In this document: piece by piece, positions 16,620-25,411 of the stretch
Layout of the letters: each line of letters begins with the position of its first letter
Position numbering within the stretch: position 1 is the first letter of the stretch
Source: Sphingomonas oligophenolica
GTDB taxonomy: Bacteria; Pseudomonadota; Alphaproteobacteria; Sphingomonadales; Sphingomonadaceae
Assembly (NCBI RefSeq): GCF_006438955.1
Contig: NZ_RCZK01000005.1
Coordinates: 124,001 to 188,000, forward strand
DNA length: 64,000 bases
Direction: 5' to 3'
Made by a program: the position numbers and the translations under genes
The notes under the pieces: model-generated
What the model saw: the letters and a program-made list of their open reading frames with translations, nothing else
Databases searched by the model: none
What the model was told of the DNA's origin: nothing

Positions 16620-16943
16620 CCGATCGGTCTCGATCGTCAATCCGTCGACGGCCATCGCGGTGATCCGGTCCCCAAAGCTAACCTCGCGTCGCTCGGCATA
16701 GGTCTCGCAGTCGGGCGACCACGTCTTGTGGATAAGGGCGTTGCGGCCGTCGACGACCCAGTATTCCGGCACACCTTCGCGCGCGTAAATTCTGCGTTTG
16801 CGGTTCAGGTCGTTGCGCAGCGTAGCATCCGCCACCTCGATGACTAGACCCATTCGCCCGATTGTTGCGATGAAGAAGCCCCTCATTGGGACCCGAAGAA
16901 AGTAGCCAAGGATTTCGATTGGCCTACCTCGACCAGGCAGCAC
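16569..16943 (-). pseudogene. Uma2-family endonuclease, N-terminally truncated
   Basis: Residues about 32-71 match the C-terminal part of Uma2 (PD-(D/E)XK-like) proteins: LVIEVADATLRND, RKRRIYAREGVPEYWVVD. Family members are about 185-200 residues; here the first 70-80 residues, including one acidic catalytic position, are replaced by unrelated sequence (LPGRGRPIEILGYF). A different small frame ends 25 bp upstream, so the missing part is not simply a misread start. It is probably a non-functional remnant in a decayed stretch. Confidence 0.7.
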
Positions 16944-16968
16944 CAGATCGTCTCACGAACGCCACTCG

Positions 16969-17163
16969 CTACTCCTCGTCAAGTCCGAACAAGCGGTAAG
17001 CCGCTGCCCTAATCCCCTCCAATCGCGGATCGTTGTCACCCACGACTAGCCACTGCCCCCCCACCATCGCTGCATATTGCAGGAAGGCCTGCGAAGCGGG
17101 ATCGTCCAGCTCCGGCCGCAGCATGGCGACGAGCAATGAGAGGGCGTCATCCTTGCGGGACAT
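16969..17163 (-). CDS. Hypothetical 64-residue protein
   Basis: A short frame from MSRKDDALSLLV to RLFGLDEE, with a mixed, plausible protein composition and no signal peptide. I do not recognise it. Its 5' end overlaps, on the opposite strand, the first recognisable codons of the P450 remnant, which argues that one of the two is not a working gene. Possibly a chance frame in a decayed region. Confidence 0.35.
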   Translation of the reverse strand: MSRKDDALSLLVAMLRPELDDPASQAFLQYAAMVGGQWLVVGDNDPRLEGIRAAAYRLFGLDEE

Positions 17164-17745
17164 GAGACTACGACGCTTGCGCTTACCTGGGCGCTGTTCC
17201 TGGTAGCTTCGCACCCTCCTACGGCCGAACGCCTGCGCGCCGAAGCGGTTGAGGTCGCAGGGGAGCGGCCGATTGGGCCAAAGGATGTTGCTCAGCTGCG
17301 TTTCACGCGACAGGTGATCTCAGAAGCCATGCGGCTGTCTCCGCCCGCATTCATCCTGACGCGCATCGCGCGTCAGGATACGGAATTGGCCGGACACCGC
17401 GTGCGGGTGGGGCAGCGGGTCAACGTGCCTGTCTACGCCATGCATCGTTCGCCCGAGCGATTTCCCGATCCGCATGCCTTCGACCCGGACCGTTTCGCCG
17501 AAAACCGACCGCACCAGGACCGCTACTCATTTCTACCGTTCGGCGCCGGCCCGCGCATTTGCCTGGGGGCGTCCTTTGCGATGGCCGAGTCCGTCACCGT
17601 GTTGGCTACCTTGGCGCGCGCATTCGACCTAGTGCCGGCAGCCCCTAAGCGAGTGTGGCCGGTGGCGCGTCTGAGCTTGCGGCCGAGAAACGGCATGCCC
17701 ATGCGTGTTGCGGTTCATAAGCCGTTTTGGAGGCAAGGCAGTTAG
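17122..17745 (+). pseudogene. Cytochrome P450, C-terminal remnant with a nonsense codon
   Basis: In one frame from about 17122 the sequence reads HGDEQ, a TGA at 17137-17139, then EGVILAGHETTTLALTWAL, the P450 I-helix with its oxygen-binding AGHETT. It continues through ISEAMR (ExxR of the K-helix), the PERF region near FPDPHAFDPDRF, and the haem loop FLPFGAGPRICLG with the cysteine ligand, to a normal C-terminus. The first 250 or so residues are absent and no start codon precedes the I-helix. Replacing T by C in the TGA would give Arg (CGA), a plausible ancestral residue. This is a fossil gene. Confidence 0.88.
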
Positions 17746-18076
17746 CCCGATCTCGGCAACCCAAAGACGCAATTGGGTGACGGAAACGGCCGGGTATGAC
17801 ACGGGCCATCGGCTGAGCATTCTAGGCTTGAGACTGCGTCAAACCGTGGCTCATAGCGTCCGCTTTTAAGAGGCCCGCAAATCGTGAGGAACGTCGGATT
17901 TGGGCGCAAAGCTGTCGTTCCGGGGGAACTGCCTTATCGCCAAATTCTCGACCAGCGATCCAAATTGGCCTCACATCAGCCCACCAAAGCGCGCGCATTG
18001 TGTGGGATGACGTGTGGAGCTGGATATGCTCCGTGATCCGAAAAATACCGAACATCAAGCACTTGGCGCTTGACAA
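17746..18076. other. No gene recognised between the P450 remnant and tRNA-Glu
   Basis: 331 bases with lower GC than the flanks. An 84-codon minus frame (17822-18076) exists, but its composition (many Trp, Arg, Ile, no family motif) does not look like a real protein. It directly abuts the 3' end of tRNA-Glu, a common integration point, so it may be the eroded end of a former insert. No direct repeat of the tRNA 3' end was found. Confidence 0.5.
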
Positions 18077-18151
18077 TGGTGACCCCTACGAGAATCGAAC
18101 TCGTGTTTCAGCCGTGAGAGGGCCGCGTCCTAACCGCTAGACGAAGGGGCC
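18077..18151 (-). tRNA. tRNA-Glu(CTC)
   Basis: A 75-nt cloverleaf on the minus strand: acceptor GGCCCCT/AGGGGTC with one G-T pair, anticodon loop CTCTCAC (CTC), T-loop GTTCGATTC, discriminator A and encoded CCA. Confidence 0.96.
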
Positions 18152-18205
18152 GTGCCAGGAAGAGCGCGTCTACGGGGCGGTCGGCACGCCGTCAAGACGC
18201 GAAAC

Positions 18206-18238
18206 GGGGTTGGATGGCACCATCTGCCATCCAACCCC
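18206..18238 (-). terminator. Perfect 14-bp hairpin ending the ferritin-like operon
   Basis: GGGGTTGGATGGCA pairs perfectly with TGCCATCCAACCCC around a 5-base loop, 17 bp past the stop of the gene at 18255. On the minus strand it is followed by GTTTCG, a weak T-tract, so termination may be partly Rho-dependent. Confidence 0.75.
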
Positions 18239-18254
18239 GCCGTTCTTCGTCCGA

Positions 18255-19250
18255 TCAGTTCGCCGCGCTGGTGCGGATCGTGCCGTTAACACCGGCTGGG
18301 AAGAAACCGCCCGTGCTGACCGCGGCGTTGTTCAGATACACGATGTTGAGTACTGCACCCGTCGTTCGACTGTACACGATGCCGTTGTTATCGGTCGGCA
18401 CAATATTTGATTGGGTCGGATCGCTACTCGTGATCCCCTGATCGTCGTCACTCGGCCCGTCGAGGCTGTCACGCGCATCGGAAATCTGACCCGCGATTGT
18501 CCTCAGGCTCGGCGTCGCCATGCCCTTGACATAAAGGGCCGTGCGGACCAGCCCGGCATGATAAGCCTCGGCGGCCAGGATACCGGCGGCGGCCTCGAGA
18601 TAGGTCTTGTTGGCGAGCAGGGGCGCAGCGCCCTTATATGCGGTGACGCCGACGTCCTCGAAAATGAACGCGCCCAGCAGGAAATTCTCGTCCGACGCAT
18701 AGGGATCGAACGTGCCGGTCGCGGGCACAACCTTGGCAGCTCGTGCCGCAGCCGTGAAGGCACCGGTGGCGCTGCCGTCGATGTTGATCGAGGGCATCGC
18801 GACCTTGGCATTGCCGAGTGCCGAACGGAGGAAGGCGACATGCGAAATCTCGTCAGCGGCGATTTCCCGAGCGTAGGCAGCAACCAGAGGGTCCTGGAAA
18901 ACGACCTTTTTGCCGCCAGTTACCGATCCCTGCGTACCGATTCCGTCCAGCATGTTAGCTGGCAAACCAGTGCCAAACACTGCGTACGAGTAGAACTGCG
19001 CTTCAAGATATTCGAGGTTCAGCGCGAAGTTGAGCACGTCGCCATCGCCAATCGTAGCGGTCGTCGGTGGCGGTGTCGGTGTCGCGGCGATGGGCGAATC
19101 GTTGTTATTGCCATTACCGCATGCGGACAGCAGCGTTAGGCCGCCGGCAGCGGCGACCGCGCCGCCCGCCATGCGGAGAAACCCGCGTCGCGCATCGCGG
19201 CGTTCGGCCGAGCGTTCGAGGACTTCAGTCAGAATAGGGATCGTGTGCAT
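18255..19250 (-). CDS. Tat-exported ferritin-like lipoprotein (desiccation-related family)
   Basis: A 331-residue protein. ARRGFLRMA near residue 21 is a twin-arginine signal, followed by the lipobox LLSAC, so it may be a Tat-exported lipoprotein. The ferritin-like four-helix domain keeps the expected di-iron ligands: [19 protein letters not shown] (ExxH), FEDVGVTAY and AEAYHAGLV (ExxH). The family (PF13668 type) is linked to desiccation or oxidative stress in bacteria and plants; the reaction is unknown. It is 40 bp downstream of a paralogue and ends at a strong hairpin. GGGAG precedes the start. Confidence 0.86.
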   Translation of the reverse strand: MHTIPILTEVLERSAERRDARRGFLRMAGGAVAAAGGLTLLSACGNGNNNDSPIAATPTPPPTTATIGDGDVLNFALNLEYLEAQFYSYAVFGTGLPANMLDGIGTQGSVTGGKKVVFQDPLVAAYAREIAADEISHVAFLRSALGNAKVAMPSINIDGSATGAFTAAARAAKVVPATGTFDPYASDENFLLGAFIFEDVGVTAYKGAAPLLANKTYLEAAAGILAAEAYHAGLVRTALYVKGMATPSLRTIAGQISDARDSLDGPSDDDQGITSSDPTQSNIVPTDNNGIVYSRTTGAVLNIVYLNNAAVSTGGFFPAGVNGTIRTSAAN

Positions 19251-19290
19251 CGGGAAACTCCCTGAAAATTGGTTGGTCGAGGGCGGTCGA

Positions 19291-20274
19291 TTAGGACTGC
19301 GCCGTGCTCGTCTTGATCGTGCCGTTCATACCGTTCGGGAAGAAACCGCCCGCGCTGACCGCTGCCTTGGTCAGATAAACGATGTTCAATACCTGACCCG
19401 TCGTCCGGCTGTACGCGAGGCCGTTGGCATCGAGCGGGACGATGTTCGAGTTGGTTGCGTCACCAAGACCCTGATCGAGGTCGGTCGATCCATCGAGACT
19501 GTCGCGCGCATCGGAGATCTTCGTCGCCGCGGCGCGGGTGTCGACGCCCTTAGCGTAGAGGACGGTACGAACGATACTCGCGTGATAGGCCTCGACCGCG
19601 AGAATGCCGGCTGCTGCCTCGAGATACGCCTTATTGGCGATCAGCGGCGATGCACCCTTATAGGCGGTGACGCCGACATCTTCGAACACGAATGCGCCGA
19701 GCAGGAAGCTGATATCGTCCGCATAGGGATCGAACGAGGTCGGTGCACCCGCCGTCGACGGGCCAATGAGCCCGGCAGCGCGCGCCGCGCTGCTGAACGC
19801 GCCATTGGGATCGGTACCGACGTCGACCAACGGCTGGGCCACCGCCGCCGAGGTCAGGGCAGAGCGCAGGAAGTTGACGTGGTTCAGTTCGTCGGCCGCG
19901 ATCTCACGCGCATATTGCGAGACGATCGGATCGGTAAAGACGACCTTGCGCGCATTGGCGTTGTAGACCACGCCGTTCTTACCGACGGTCGGCGTCGCGG
20001 GGGCGAACGTCCCGGTGCCAGCGGTTGACGTCAACGGGATCGGCATGCCGAATACCGCATAATAATAGAAATTGGCCTCGAGATATTCGAGGTTCAACGC
20101 GAAATTCAGGACGTCGGCATCGGTGACGGTTTGCGCCGCGGCGGGGCTCGCGAAGGCGAACGCACCGGCACCGACCGCAGCGGCGCCAAGGACCATCTTG
20201 AACATCTCGCGACGATCATTGCGCCGCTGGACGCGACCATCCATCGTCTCGATCAGCAGATCACTCTCGGTCAT
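19291..20274 (-). CDS. Tat-exported ferritin-like protein, paralogue
   Basis: A 327-residue protein with a Tat signal ([12 protein letters not shown]) and a signal-peptidase-I-like site near SPAAAQ. Unlike its neighbour it has no lipobox, so it should be soluble in the periplasm. The same ligand set is present: [28 protein letters not shown] and VEAYHASIV. The C-terminal region shared with the neighbour ([35 protein letters not shown]) is a further conserved domain. GAGGG precedes the ATG at 20274. It is divergent from the ECF sigma gene with 224 bp between. Confidence 0.87.
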   Translation of the reverse strand: MTESDLLIETMDGRVQRRNDRREMFKMVLGAAAVGAGAFAFASPAAAQTVTDADVLNFALNLEYLEANFYYYAVFGMPIPLTSTAGTGTFAPATPTVGKNGVVYNANARKVVFTDPIVSQYAREIAADELNHVNFLRSALTSAAVAQPLVDVGTDPNGAFSSAARAAGLIGPSTAGAPTSFDPYADDISFLLGAFVFEDVGVTAYKGASPLIANKAYLEAAAGILAVEAYHASIVRTVLYAKGVDTRAAATKISDARDSLDGSTDLDQGLGDATNSNIVPLDANGLAYSRTTGQVLNIVYLTKAAVSAGGFFPNGMNGTIKTSTAQS

Positions 20275-20498
20275 AATGGCACCCTCTATTGTATAGCGAC
20301 AAATCGGCTTTCCGGCGTCCCATCCGTCCAAGCCGAACGGGTGACACAATTTCTTGGCCAGTCGCAGTAACGTGCCGGTCGATCGAAAGATGCGCGGGCT
20401 AATAATAATTTACCAACTTATGCCGCCGATCGTAAGCCTGCCGAACATTCGATCATGACGGCATTGCCCCGGTCGCAGGCGCCCGCTAGCAATCGAGC

Positions 20499-21077
20499 GT
20501 GGTGGTTACCGATTCAGAGGAAGCGAAGGCTGCGCGACAACGCCTTACCGAGGCGCTGGTGGCGACCGCCGCCGAGGATCGCAGCGCGTTCCGGCGGCTG
20601 TATCGGCTGACTTCGGCGAAGCTTTTTGGCATCTGTCTGCGTATCTGTGGCGAAAGGCAGGCTGCGGAAGACGTGTTACAGGATGTATATCTCATCATCT
20701 GGCGCCGCGCCGGCGGCTACGAACCCGGTCGCGCGAGCCCGATCAGCTGGCTCGCGACCATCGCGCGTAACCGCGCGATCGACTGGCGGCGCGCCAAGGG
20801 CGTCCGCCCGACCAGCAACATCGTCGATGCGAACGATATTGCGTCGGGGGACATGTCCGCGATCGACCGACTGTTGGCCGAAGAGGACGATCGTAAATTG
20901 CATCTATGCCTCGATTCGCTCGACGATCCACAGCGACAGGCGATCCGCACCGCGTTCTTCGATGGCCTGACCTATGCCGAATTGGCGCAGCGGCAGAACG
21001 TGCCCCTGGGGACGATGAAGAGCTGGGTCCGACGCGGGCTCATCCGCCTCAAGGATTGTCTCGATGACGACAGCTGA
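20499..21077 (+). CDS. ECF sigma factor (SigK-like)
   Basis: A 192-residue group IV sigma factor. Region 2 is at about residues 28-95 (AAEDVLQDVYLIIW, ISWLATIARNRAIDW), region 4 at about 135-185 (DPQRQAIRTAFFDGLTYAELA, NVPLGTMKSWVRRGL). It overlaps the anti-sigma gene by 14 bp, so they are co-translated. By position it probably controls the divergent ferritin-like genes, possibly with its own promoter. GTG at 20499 or 20502 could be the start; no strong ribosome site decides. Confidence 0.92.
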   Translation: MVVTDSEEAKAARQRLTEALVATAAEDRSAFRRLYRLTSAKLFGICLRICGERQAAEDVLQDVYLIIWRRAGGYEPGRASPISWLATIARNRAIDWRRAKGVRPTSNIVDANDIASGDMSAIDRLLAEEDDRKLHLCLDSLDDPQRQAIRTAFFDGLTYAELAQRQNVPLGTMKSWVRRGLIRLKDCLDDDS

Positions 21078-21786
21078 GGATCGCGCCGCAGTGGCGGCGG
21101 AACTCGCGCTCGGCGTGCTGGAGGGCGACGAACGCGCCGACGCGATGCGACGCGTCCTCGCCGAACCTACGTTTGCGCGCGAGGTCGAGGCCTGGCGCGC
21201 GCATTTCGCGCTGCTGTTCGCCGCGTGGCCCGACGCTGCGCCGTCGTCCGATGTCGAAGCGCGGCTGGTACGGCTGATCGATCGATCCGGCGAGGCCGCC
21301 GCAAACGATGATGCGGTCGTCCGACGCAGCCCCTGGATGTGGTCGACCGGGGTGGCGACGCTGATGGCCGCGTGCCTGGTCCTGGCATTGGCGCTGCGCC
21401 CTGAACGCACCGTAACAGTGGCGGCTCCGGTCACGGTGGCGACCACGGCACCGCTGGTCGCGGCCATCACACCGACCAAGGATGACGCGGATGCGAAACC
21501 GTTCGCGGCGGCCTATGATGCCAAGACTGGCGAAATTCGCTTCGCGGGCGGGGTCACCGTGCCAACCGGACGCAGCGCGGAGCTATGGGTGATCGGTGCC
21601 GATGCCGCGCCGCATTCGCTCGGCCTTCTGGCAGGTCCGGCGTCACGCGTGTCCATCGGCGGCAGGAACCTGCGACGGATTACCGCAGGTGCGACGCTGG
21701 CGGTGACGATCGAACCAGAGGGTGGTTCGCCGTCTGGGCTGCCGACCGGTCCCGTCGTCGCATCGGGAACGCTCGCCAAGGTTTGA
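21064..21786 (+). CDS. Anti-sigma factor, RskA-type
   Basis: A 240-residue membrane protein. Cytoplasmic N-terminal helices (about 1-88) should bind the sigma factor; one membrane segment follows at about 91-111 (WMWSTGVATLMAACLVLALAL), and a periplasmic domain with the RskA signature AELWVIGADAAPHSLG. This family releases its sigma factor after regulated proteolysis by site-1/site-2 proteases. The gene overlaps the sigma gene by 14 bp. Its signal is unknown; the nearby ferritin-like genes suggest oxidative, iron or drying stress. Confidence 0.9.
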   Translation: MTTAEDRAAVAAELALGVLEGDERADAMRRVLAEPTFAREVEAWRAHFALLFAAWPDAAPSSDVEARLVRLIDRSGEAAANDDAVVRRSPWMWSTGVATLMAACLVLALALRPERTVTVAAPVTVATTAPLVAAITPTKDDADAKPFAAAYDAKTGEIRFAGGVTVPTGRSAELWVIGADAAPHSLGLLAGPASRVSIGGRNLRRITAGATLAVTIEPEGGSPSGLPTGPVVASGTLAKV

Positions 21787-21818
21787 TCGTCAAAGTTCGA
21801 TCCCGAGAACGCGTAGGA

Positions 21819-23195
21819 TCAAGCCGCGGCTTTCTTGCGCTCCGCCATCTCGGCATTCAGCATTTCGGCCAGCAGGAAGGCGAGCTCGAGGCTCTGCCCC
21901 GCGTTGAGCCGCGGGTCGCAATGCGTATGATAGCGGTCAGCGAGCGATTGTTCGGTGACGTCGACCGCGCCGCCGGTGCATTCGGTAACGTTCTGCCCGG
22001 TCATTTCGGCATGGATGCCCCCGGCGTGGGTGCCCTCGGCACGATGGACCGCGAAGAAACCGCGCACTTCGGCCAGGATCCGGTCGAACGGCCGGGTCTT
22101 GTAGCCATTCGCGGCCTTGATGACGTTGCCGTGCATCGGGTCGCAGCTCCACACCACCGGATGCCCCTCGCGCGTCACGGCGCGAACCAGCCTGGGCAGC
22201 GCCGCTTCGATCTTGTCATGGCCGTAGCGGGTAATCAGCGTCATCCGTCCCGGTTGGCGTGCCGGGTTCAGGGTGTCGAGCAGCGCGAGAAGCGCGTCGG
22301 GCTCCAGGCTCGGTCCGCACTTCACACCGATCGGGTTGCCGATCCCCCGCAGGAATTCGACATGCGCCGATCCCACGAACCGGGTGCGATCGCCGATCCA
22401 CAGCATGTGCGCGCTGGTATCGTACCAGTCGCCGGTCAGCGAATCCTCGCGCGCCATCGCCTGTTCGTAGGGCAGCAGCAGCGCCTCGTGGCTGGTGTAG
22501 AAGCTGGTCTGTGCGAGTTGCGGCACGGTTTCGGGGTCGATCCCGCACGCCGCCATGAATTCCAGCGCGTCGCCGATCCGGTCCGCGGTCTCGGTATATT
22601 TCTTCGCCCACGGGCTGCGGCCCATGAAATCATGCGTCCAGCGATGCACCTCCTGCAGGTTCGCATAGCCGCCTTGCGCGAACGCGCGCAGCAGGTTGAG
22701 CGTCGCGGCCGACTGGTTGTAGCCGCGGATCATCCGTTCGGGATCGGGCGCGCGGCCAGCGGGGGTGAAGGCGATATCGTTGACGTTGTCGCCACGATAG
22801 CTCGGCAGTTCCTCGCCATCGATCGTCTCGGTCGGGGTCGAGCGCGGCTTGGCGAACTGGCCCGCCATCCGGCCGACCTTCACCACCGGAAGCTTCGAGG
22901 CATAGGTGAGGACCACCGCCATCTGCAGGATCACGCGAAAGGTGTCGCGGATGTTGTTGGGGTGGAATTCGGCGAAGCTTTCGGCGCAATCGCCGCCCTG
23001 GAGCAGGAACGCCTTGCCCGCCGCGACCTCGGCCAGCGCGCCGGTCAGGTTGCGCGCCTCGCCCGCGAAGACGAGCGGCGGGAAGCTGCGGATCGTGTCG
23101 GTCGCCGCGGTCAGCGCGGCGGCGTCGGGATAGTCTGGTTGCTGTCGCGCATCGGCACGGGTCCAGCTGTCGGGGGCCCAGTTCGCGGCCATCAT
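21819..23195 (-). CDS. Class II 3-deoxy-7-phosphoheptulonate synthase
   Basis: A 458-residue enzyme catalysing the first step of the shikimate pathway, phosphoenolpyruvate plus erythrose 4-phosphate. Class II (plant/mycobacterial-type) features: [61 protein letters not shown] and the C-terminal CDPRLN. The Cys, His, Glu and Asp metal ligands of the family are in these motifs. ATG at 23195 is preferred because AGAGG lies six bases upstream; GTG at 23201 is in frame. It converges on the anti-sigma gene with 32 bp between. Confidence 0.95.
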   Translation of the reverse strand: MMAANWAPDSWTRADARQQPDYPDAAALTAATDTIRSFPPLVFAGEARNLTGALAEVAAGKAFLLQGGDCAESFAEFHPNNIRDTFRVILQMAVVLTYASKLPVVKVGRMAGQFAKPRSTPTETIDGEELPSYRGDNVNDIAFTPAGRAPDPERMIRGYNQSAATLNLLRAFAQGGYANLQEVHRWTHDFMGRSPWAKKYTETADRIGDALEFMAACGIDPETVPQLAQTSFYTSHEALLLPYEQAMAREDSLTGDWYDTSAHMLWIGDRTRFVGSAHVEFLRGIGNPIGVKCGPSLEPDALLALLDTLNPARQPGRMTLITRYGHDKIEAALPRLVRAVTREGHPVVWSCDPMHGNVIKAANGYKTRPFDRILAEVRGFFAVHRAEGTHAGGIHAEMTGQNVTECTGGAVDVTEQSLADRYHTHCDPRLNAGQSLELAFLLAEMLNAEMAERKKAAA

Positions 23196-23317
23196 CGTCA
23201 CCTCTGTGTTCGGATGCGGCCATGCGACGAAACGAGCGGAGGCGCAACGAAGTTAAGCTTGAGGGGGGAGAGGCCCGACGCCAACGCCGCCGTTTGCTGG
23301 GCCGCCGCGCATAGTCG

Positions 23318-24745
23318 TTACCCCGCGACCCAATTGCCGTGAAATCCCGGCGGCACGCGGTGCGGGATGCGGACGCTGGCGACGGGGTCCGCGCCCAGCC
23401 GCCGCGCATCGAGGATCACCAGGTCGGTGCGATCGCGAGGCAGGTCGACGACGAGCCCGATCAGATAGCCCTCGTCCTCCGCCGCGTCGTCATGCGCGGG
23501 GACGAACACGAACTCACCGGGATGGCGTCCCGCGCCGAATTCATGCGTGCTGCGCGCGCCGGTTTCGAGGTCGTGCTTGTAGAGCGCCGTCGCGCCGATC
23601 TGGAACTCGTCCGCGGGGAGCGCCATCGTATAGGCATAGCGATAGGGTTGGCCGAAGCGGCGCTCGTCGGCGCGCGGGAATTCCTGCGGCGAGGCGTCGA
23701 TCGTCCGACGCGTGACCGTCCTGGCGATCGGATCGACAGTCCAGCGTTCGAGGCCGCGCGCCGCCGCGTCCGGCCCCTGCGTACCGTCCGCGAACATCGT
23801 GTCGTACGCGACGACATCGATGACGACGCCGCCGTCCGCGGCATCAAAGGCATTCGCGACGTGAAAGACGTAGGACGGATCGACATCGCACCAGATCACG
23901 TCGGCGGCAGTGCCGTCGCGCGGCAGCAGACCGACGCGCGCCTGATGGCTCGGGTTCCAGCGATAGGGAAAATGCCCGCCGAGGTAGAATTTCATCGAAA
24001 AGGTGACCGGCAGGTCGAGGATCACCGCATAGCGCCCGGTAAAGGCGCAATCGTGGATCGAGGGGCCGTGTTTGACCGCGATCGGCTCCTCGCGGACGAC
24101 GAGTCCCGCGGGCGACAGCACGACGTGTCGGACGGTGTCGGGATCGGTCGCTTCATAGGCGATCGCGTGATGTTCGCCGGTCAAGGGGTCGCGATGCGGA
24201 TGCGCGGTGAACGATCCGGCGAGCGTGTCGTCGAAGGGATTATAGGTCTGTTCGTCCAGATCGTCGGACAGTTCGACCGGATAGCTGCCGGCCTCGACCA
24301 GCGCCCAGGTCCGTCCCGCGATCCCGATGACGTTGGTGTTGACGGTGTCGAACCCGCCATGGCGCGGACCGGGGGCAGGGGGGACGTCGCGCAACGCGCC
24401 CACCGCCTTCGATCGGATGAAACGGTTGCGATACCAGATCGCCTTGCCGTCCTTCAGCGCGATGCCGTGAACCATCCCGTCGCCCATGAACCAATGGTAG
24501 GAGGCGGGGTCGGGCTCGATCGGGTTGGGCCCGATCCGCAGATAGCGGCCGTCGAACACCGGCGGAATCGTCCCCGTGACCGCGAGGTCGTCGAGCGTCA
24601 GTTCCTCGGTCATCGGCGCGTGGATGCCCGCGAGAAAGGGATGCGCCTTGGCGGGTTCGGGCAACCGTTTGCGGTTGAAGTCGGCCAGCAGCTCGATCCC
24701 CTTCGACAGGGTGGACCGGACGATGGTTTCTACGGCACTAGCCAT
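23318..24745 (-). CDS. Carotenoid cleavage oxygenase (lignostilbene dioxygenase-like)
   Basis: A 475-residue non-haem iron(II) dioxygenase with a seven-bladed propeller fold. The four His ligands can be placed in [23 protein letters not shown] and GFHGNW at the extreme C-terminus, and [10 protein letters not shown] is the usual N-terminal signature. It should cleave a conjugated double bond in a carotenoid, apocarotenoid or stilbene. No signal peptide. It is divergent from a TetR repressor, with an operator palindrome overlapping its -10 region, so expression is probably induced by an aromatic or apocarotenoid ligand. Confidence 0.92.
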   Translation of the reverse strand: MASAVETIVRSTLSKGIELLADFNRKRLPEPAKAHPFLAGIHAPMTEELTLDDLAVTGTIPPVFDGRYLRIGPNPIEPDPASYHWFMGDGMVHGIALKDGKAIWYRNRFIRSKAVGALRDVPPAPGPRHGGFDTVNTNVIGIAGRTWALVEAGSYPVELSDDLDEQTYNPFDDTLAGSFTAHPHRDPLTGEHHAIAYEATDPDTVRHVVLSPAGLVVREEPIAVKHGPSIHDCAFTGRYAVILDLPVTFSMKFYLGGHFPYRWNPSHQARVGLLPRDGTAADVIWCDVDPSYVFHVANAFDAADGGVVIDVVAYDTMFADGTQGPDAAARGLERWTVDPIARTVTRRTIDASPQEFPRADERRFGQPYRYAYTMALPADEFQIGATALYKHDLETGARSTHEFGAGRHPGEFVFVPAHDDAAEDEGYLIGLVVDLPRDRTDLVILDARRLGADPVASVRIPHRVPPGFHGNWVAG

Positions 24746-24763
24746 GACGACTCGTTCCTCAAA

Positions 24764-24780
24764 TGTTTACGGTATAAACA
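24764..24780. promoter_or_regulatory. TetR operator palindrome
   Basis: TGTTTA, five bases, TAAACA: a perfect six-base inverted repeat centred between the divergent carotenoid oxygenase and TetR genes. It overlaps both candidate promoters, the position expected for an autoregulating TetR repressor. Confidence 0.75.
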
Positions 24781-24793
24781 TAACCGATATGCT
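24766..24793 (+). promoter_or_regulatory. Candidate sigma-70 promoter for the TetR gene
   Basis: TTTACG (24766-24771) and TATGCT (24788-24793) are 16 bases apart. The -10 ends only 12 bases before the ATG at 24806, so the mRNA would be leaderless or nearly so. The -35 lies inside the operator. Confidence 0.5.
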
Positions 24794-24804
24794 AACAGTG
24801 TCAA
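24777..24804 (-). promoter_or_regulatory. Candidate sigma-70 promoter for the carotenoid oxygenase
   Basis: On the minus strand TTGACA (24799-24804) is followed after 16 bases by TATGTT (24777-24782), about 30 bp before the ATG at 24745. The -10 overlaps the palindromic operator. Confidence 0.6.
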
Positions 24805-24805
24805 C

Positions 24806-25411
24806 ATGAATGTGAGGGCCTATCACCACGGCGACCTGCGCGCCGCGCTGGTCAGCGAGGGAATGGCGCTGCTCGTCGAGCGCGCCGCCGACGCGGTGTC
24901 GCTGCGCGAGGTCGCCCGCCGCGCGGGGGTCAGCGCGACCGCGGTCTATCGCCATTTCCCGGACAAGGAGGCGTTGATGACCGCGCTGGCGAACGAGGGG
25001 CTCGCCCGGCTCGCGGCGGCGCAGCACGCCGCGTTCGAGGCCAAGGGCGGCGGCGTCGACGGGTTCAGCGCGACCGGCGCGGCCTATGTCCGCTTCGCGC
25101 TCGCCAACCCCGCCTTATTCCGGATGATCTTCGCGCATCATTCCCCCGGTGACCTGACGGCGGGCGACACCAGCGACGACGCGATGTCGTTCCTGCTTCA
25201 GAATGCCCGCGCGCTCGCCCCGCCGGGCACCGATCCGCGGGCGTTCGCGCTGCAATGCTGGTCGCTCGCGCATGGCCTCGCGCTCTTGATGCTCGACGGT
25301 CATGTCCCCGTCGACGACGCCGCGATCGACCGGATCGTCGACGTCCGCGCGATGACGGGCGGCCACGTTCAGCCTGGCGAAGGCTTCGATCGTCCAGGGA
25401 CATGCGCATGA
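24806..25411 (+). CDS. TetR/AcrR-family repressor
   Basis: A 201-residue regulator. The N-terminal helix-turn-helix is ADAVSLREVARRAGVSATAV followed by YRHFPDKEALM (residues about 30-60). The C-terminal ligand-binding part (ALANPALFRMIFAHH) resembles the WHG/TetR_C_33 type. It is divergent from the carotenoid oxygenase with a 6+5+6 palindrome between, so it probably represses that gene and itself. No ribosome site precedes the ATG, in keeping with a leaderless message. Its stop overlaps the M48 peptidase start by ATGA. Confidence 0.9.
   Translation: MNVRAYHHGDLRAALVSEGMALLVERAADAVSLREVARRAGVSATAVYRHFPDKEALMTALANEGLARLAAAQHAAFEAKGGGVDGFSATGAAYVRFALANPALFRMIFAHHSPGDLTAGDTSDDAMSFLLQNARALAPPGTDPRAFALQCWSLAHGLALLMLDGHVPVDDAAIDRIVDVRAMTGGHVQPGEGFDRPGTCA

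Noticed and set aside
17822..18076. An 84-codon minus frame next to tRNA-Glu
   Set aside because: No motif, unusual composition and no ribosome site; treated as part of the decayed stretch.
18255..20274. Ferritin-like genes as encapsulin cargo
   Set aside because: Both proteins have Tat signals and no C-terminal targeting peptide, and no shell gene is nearby.
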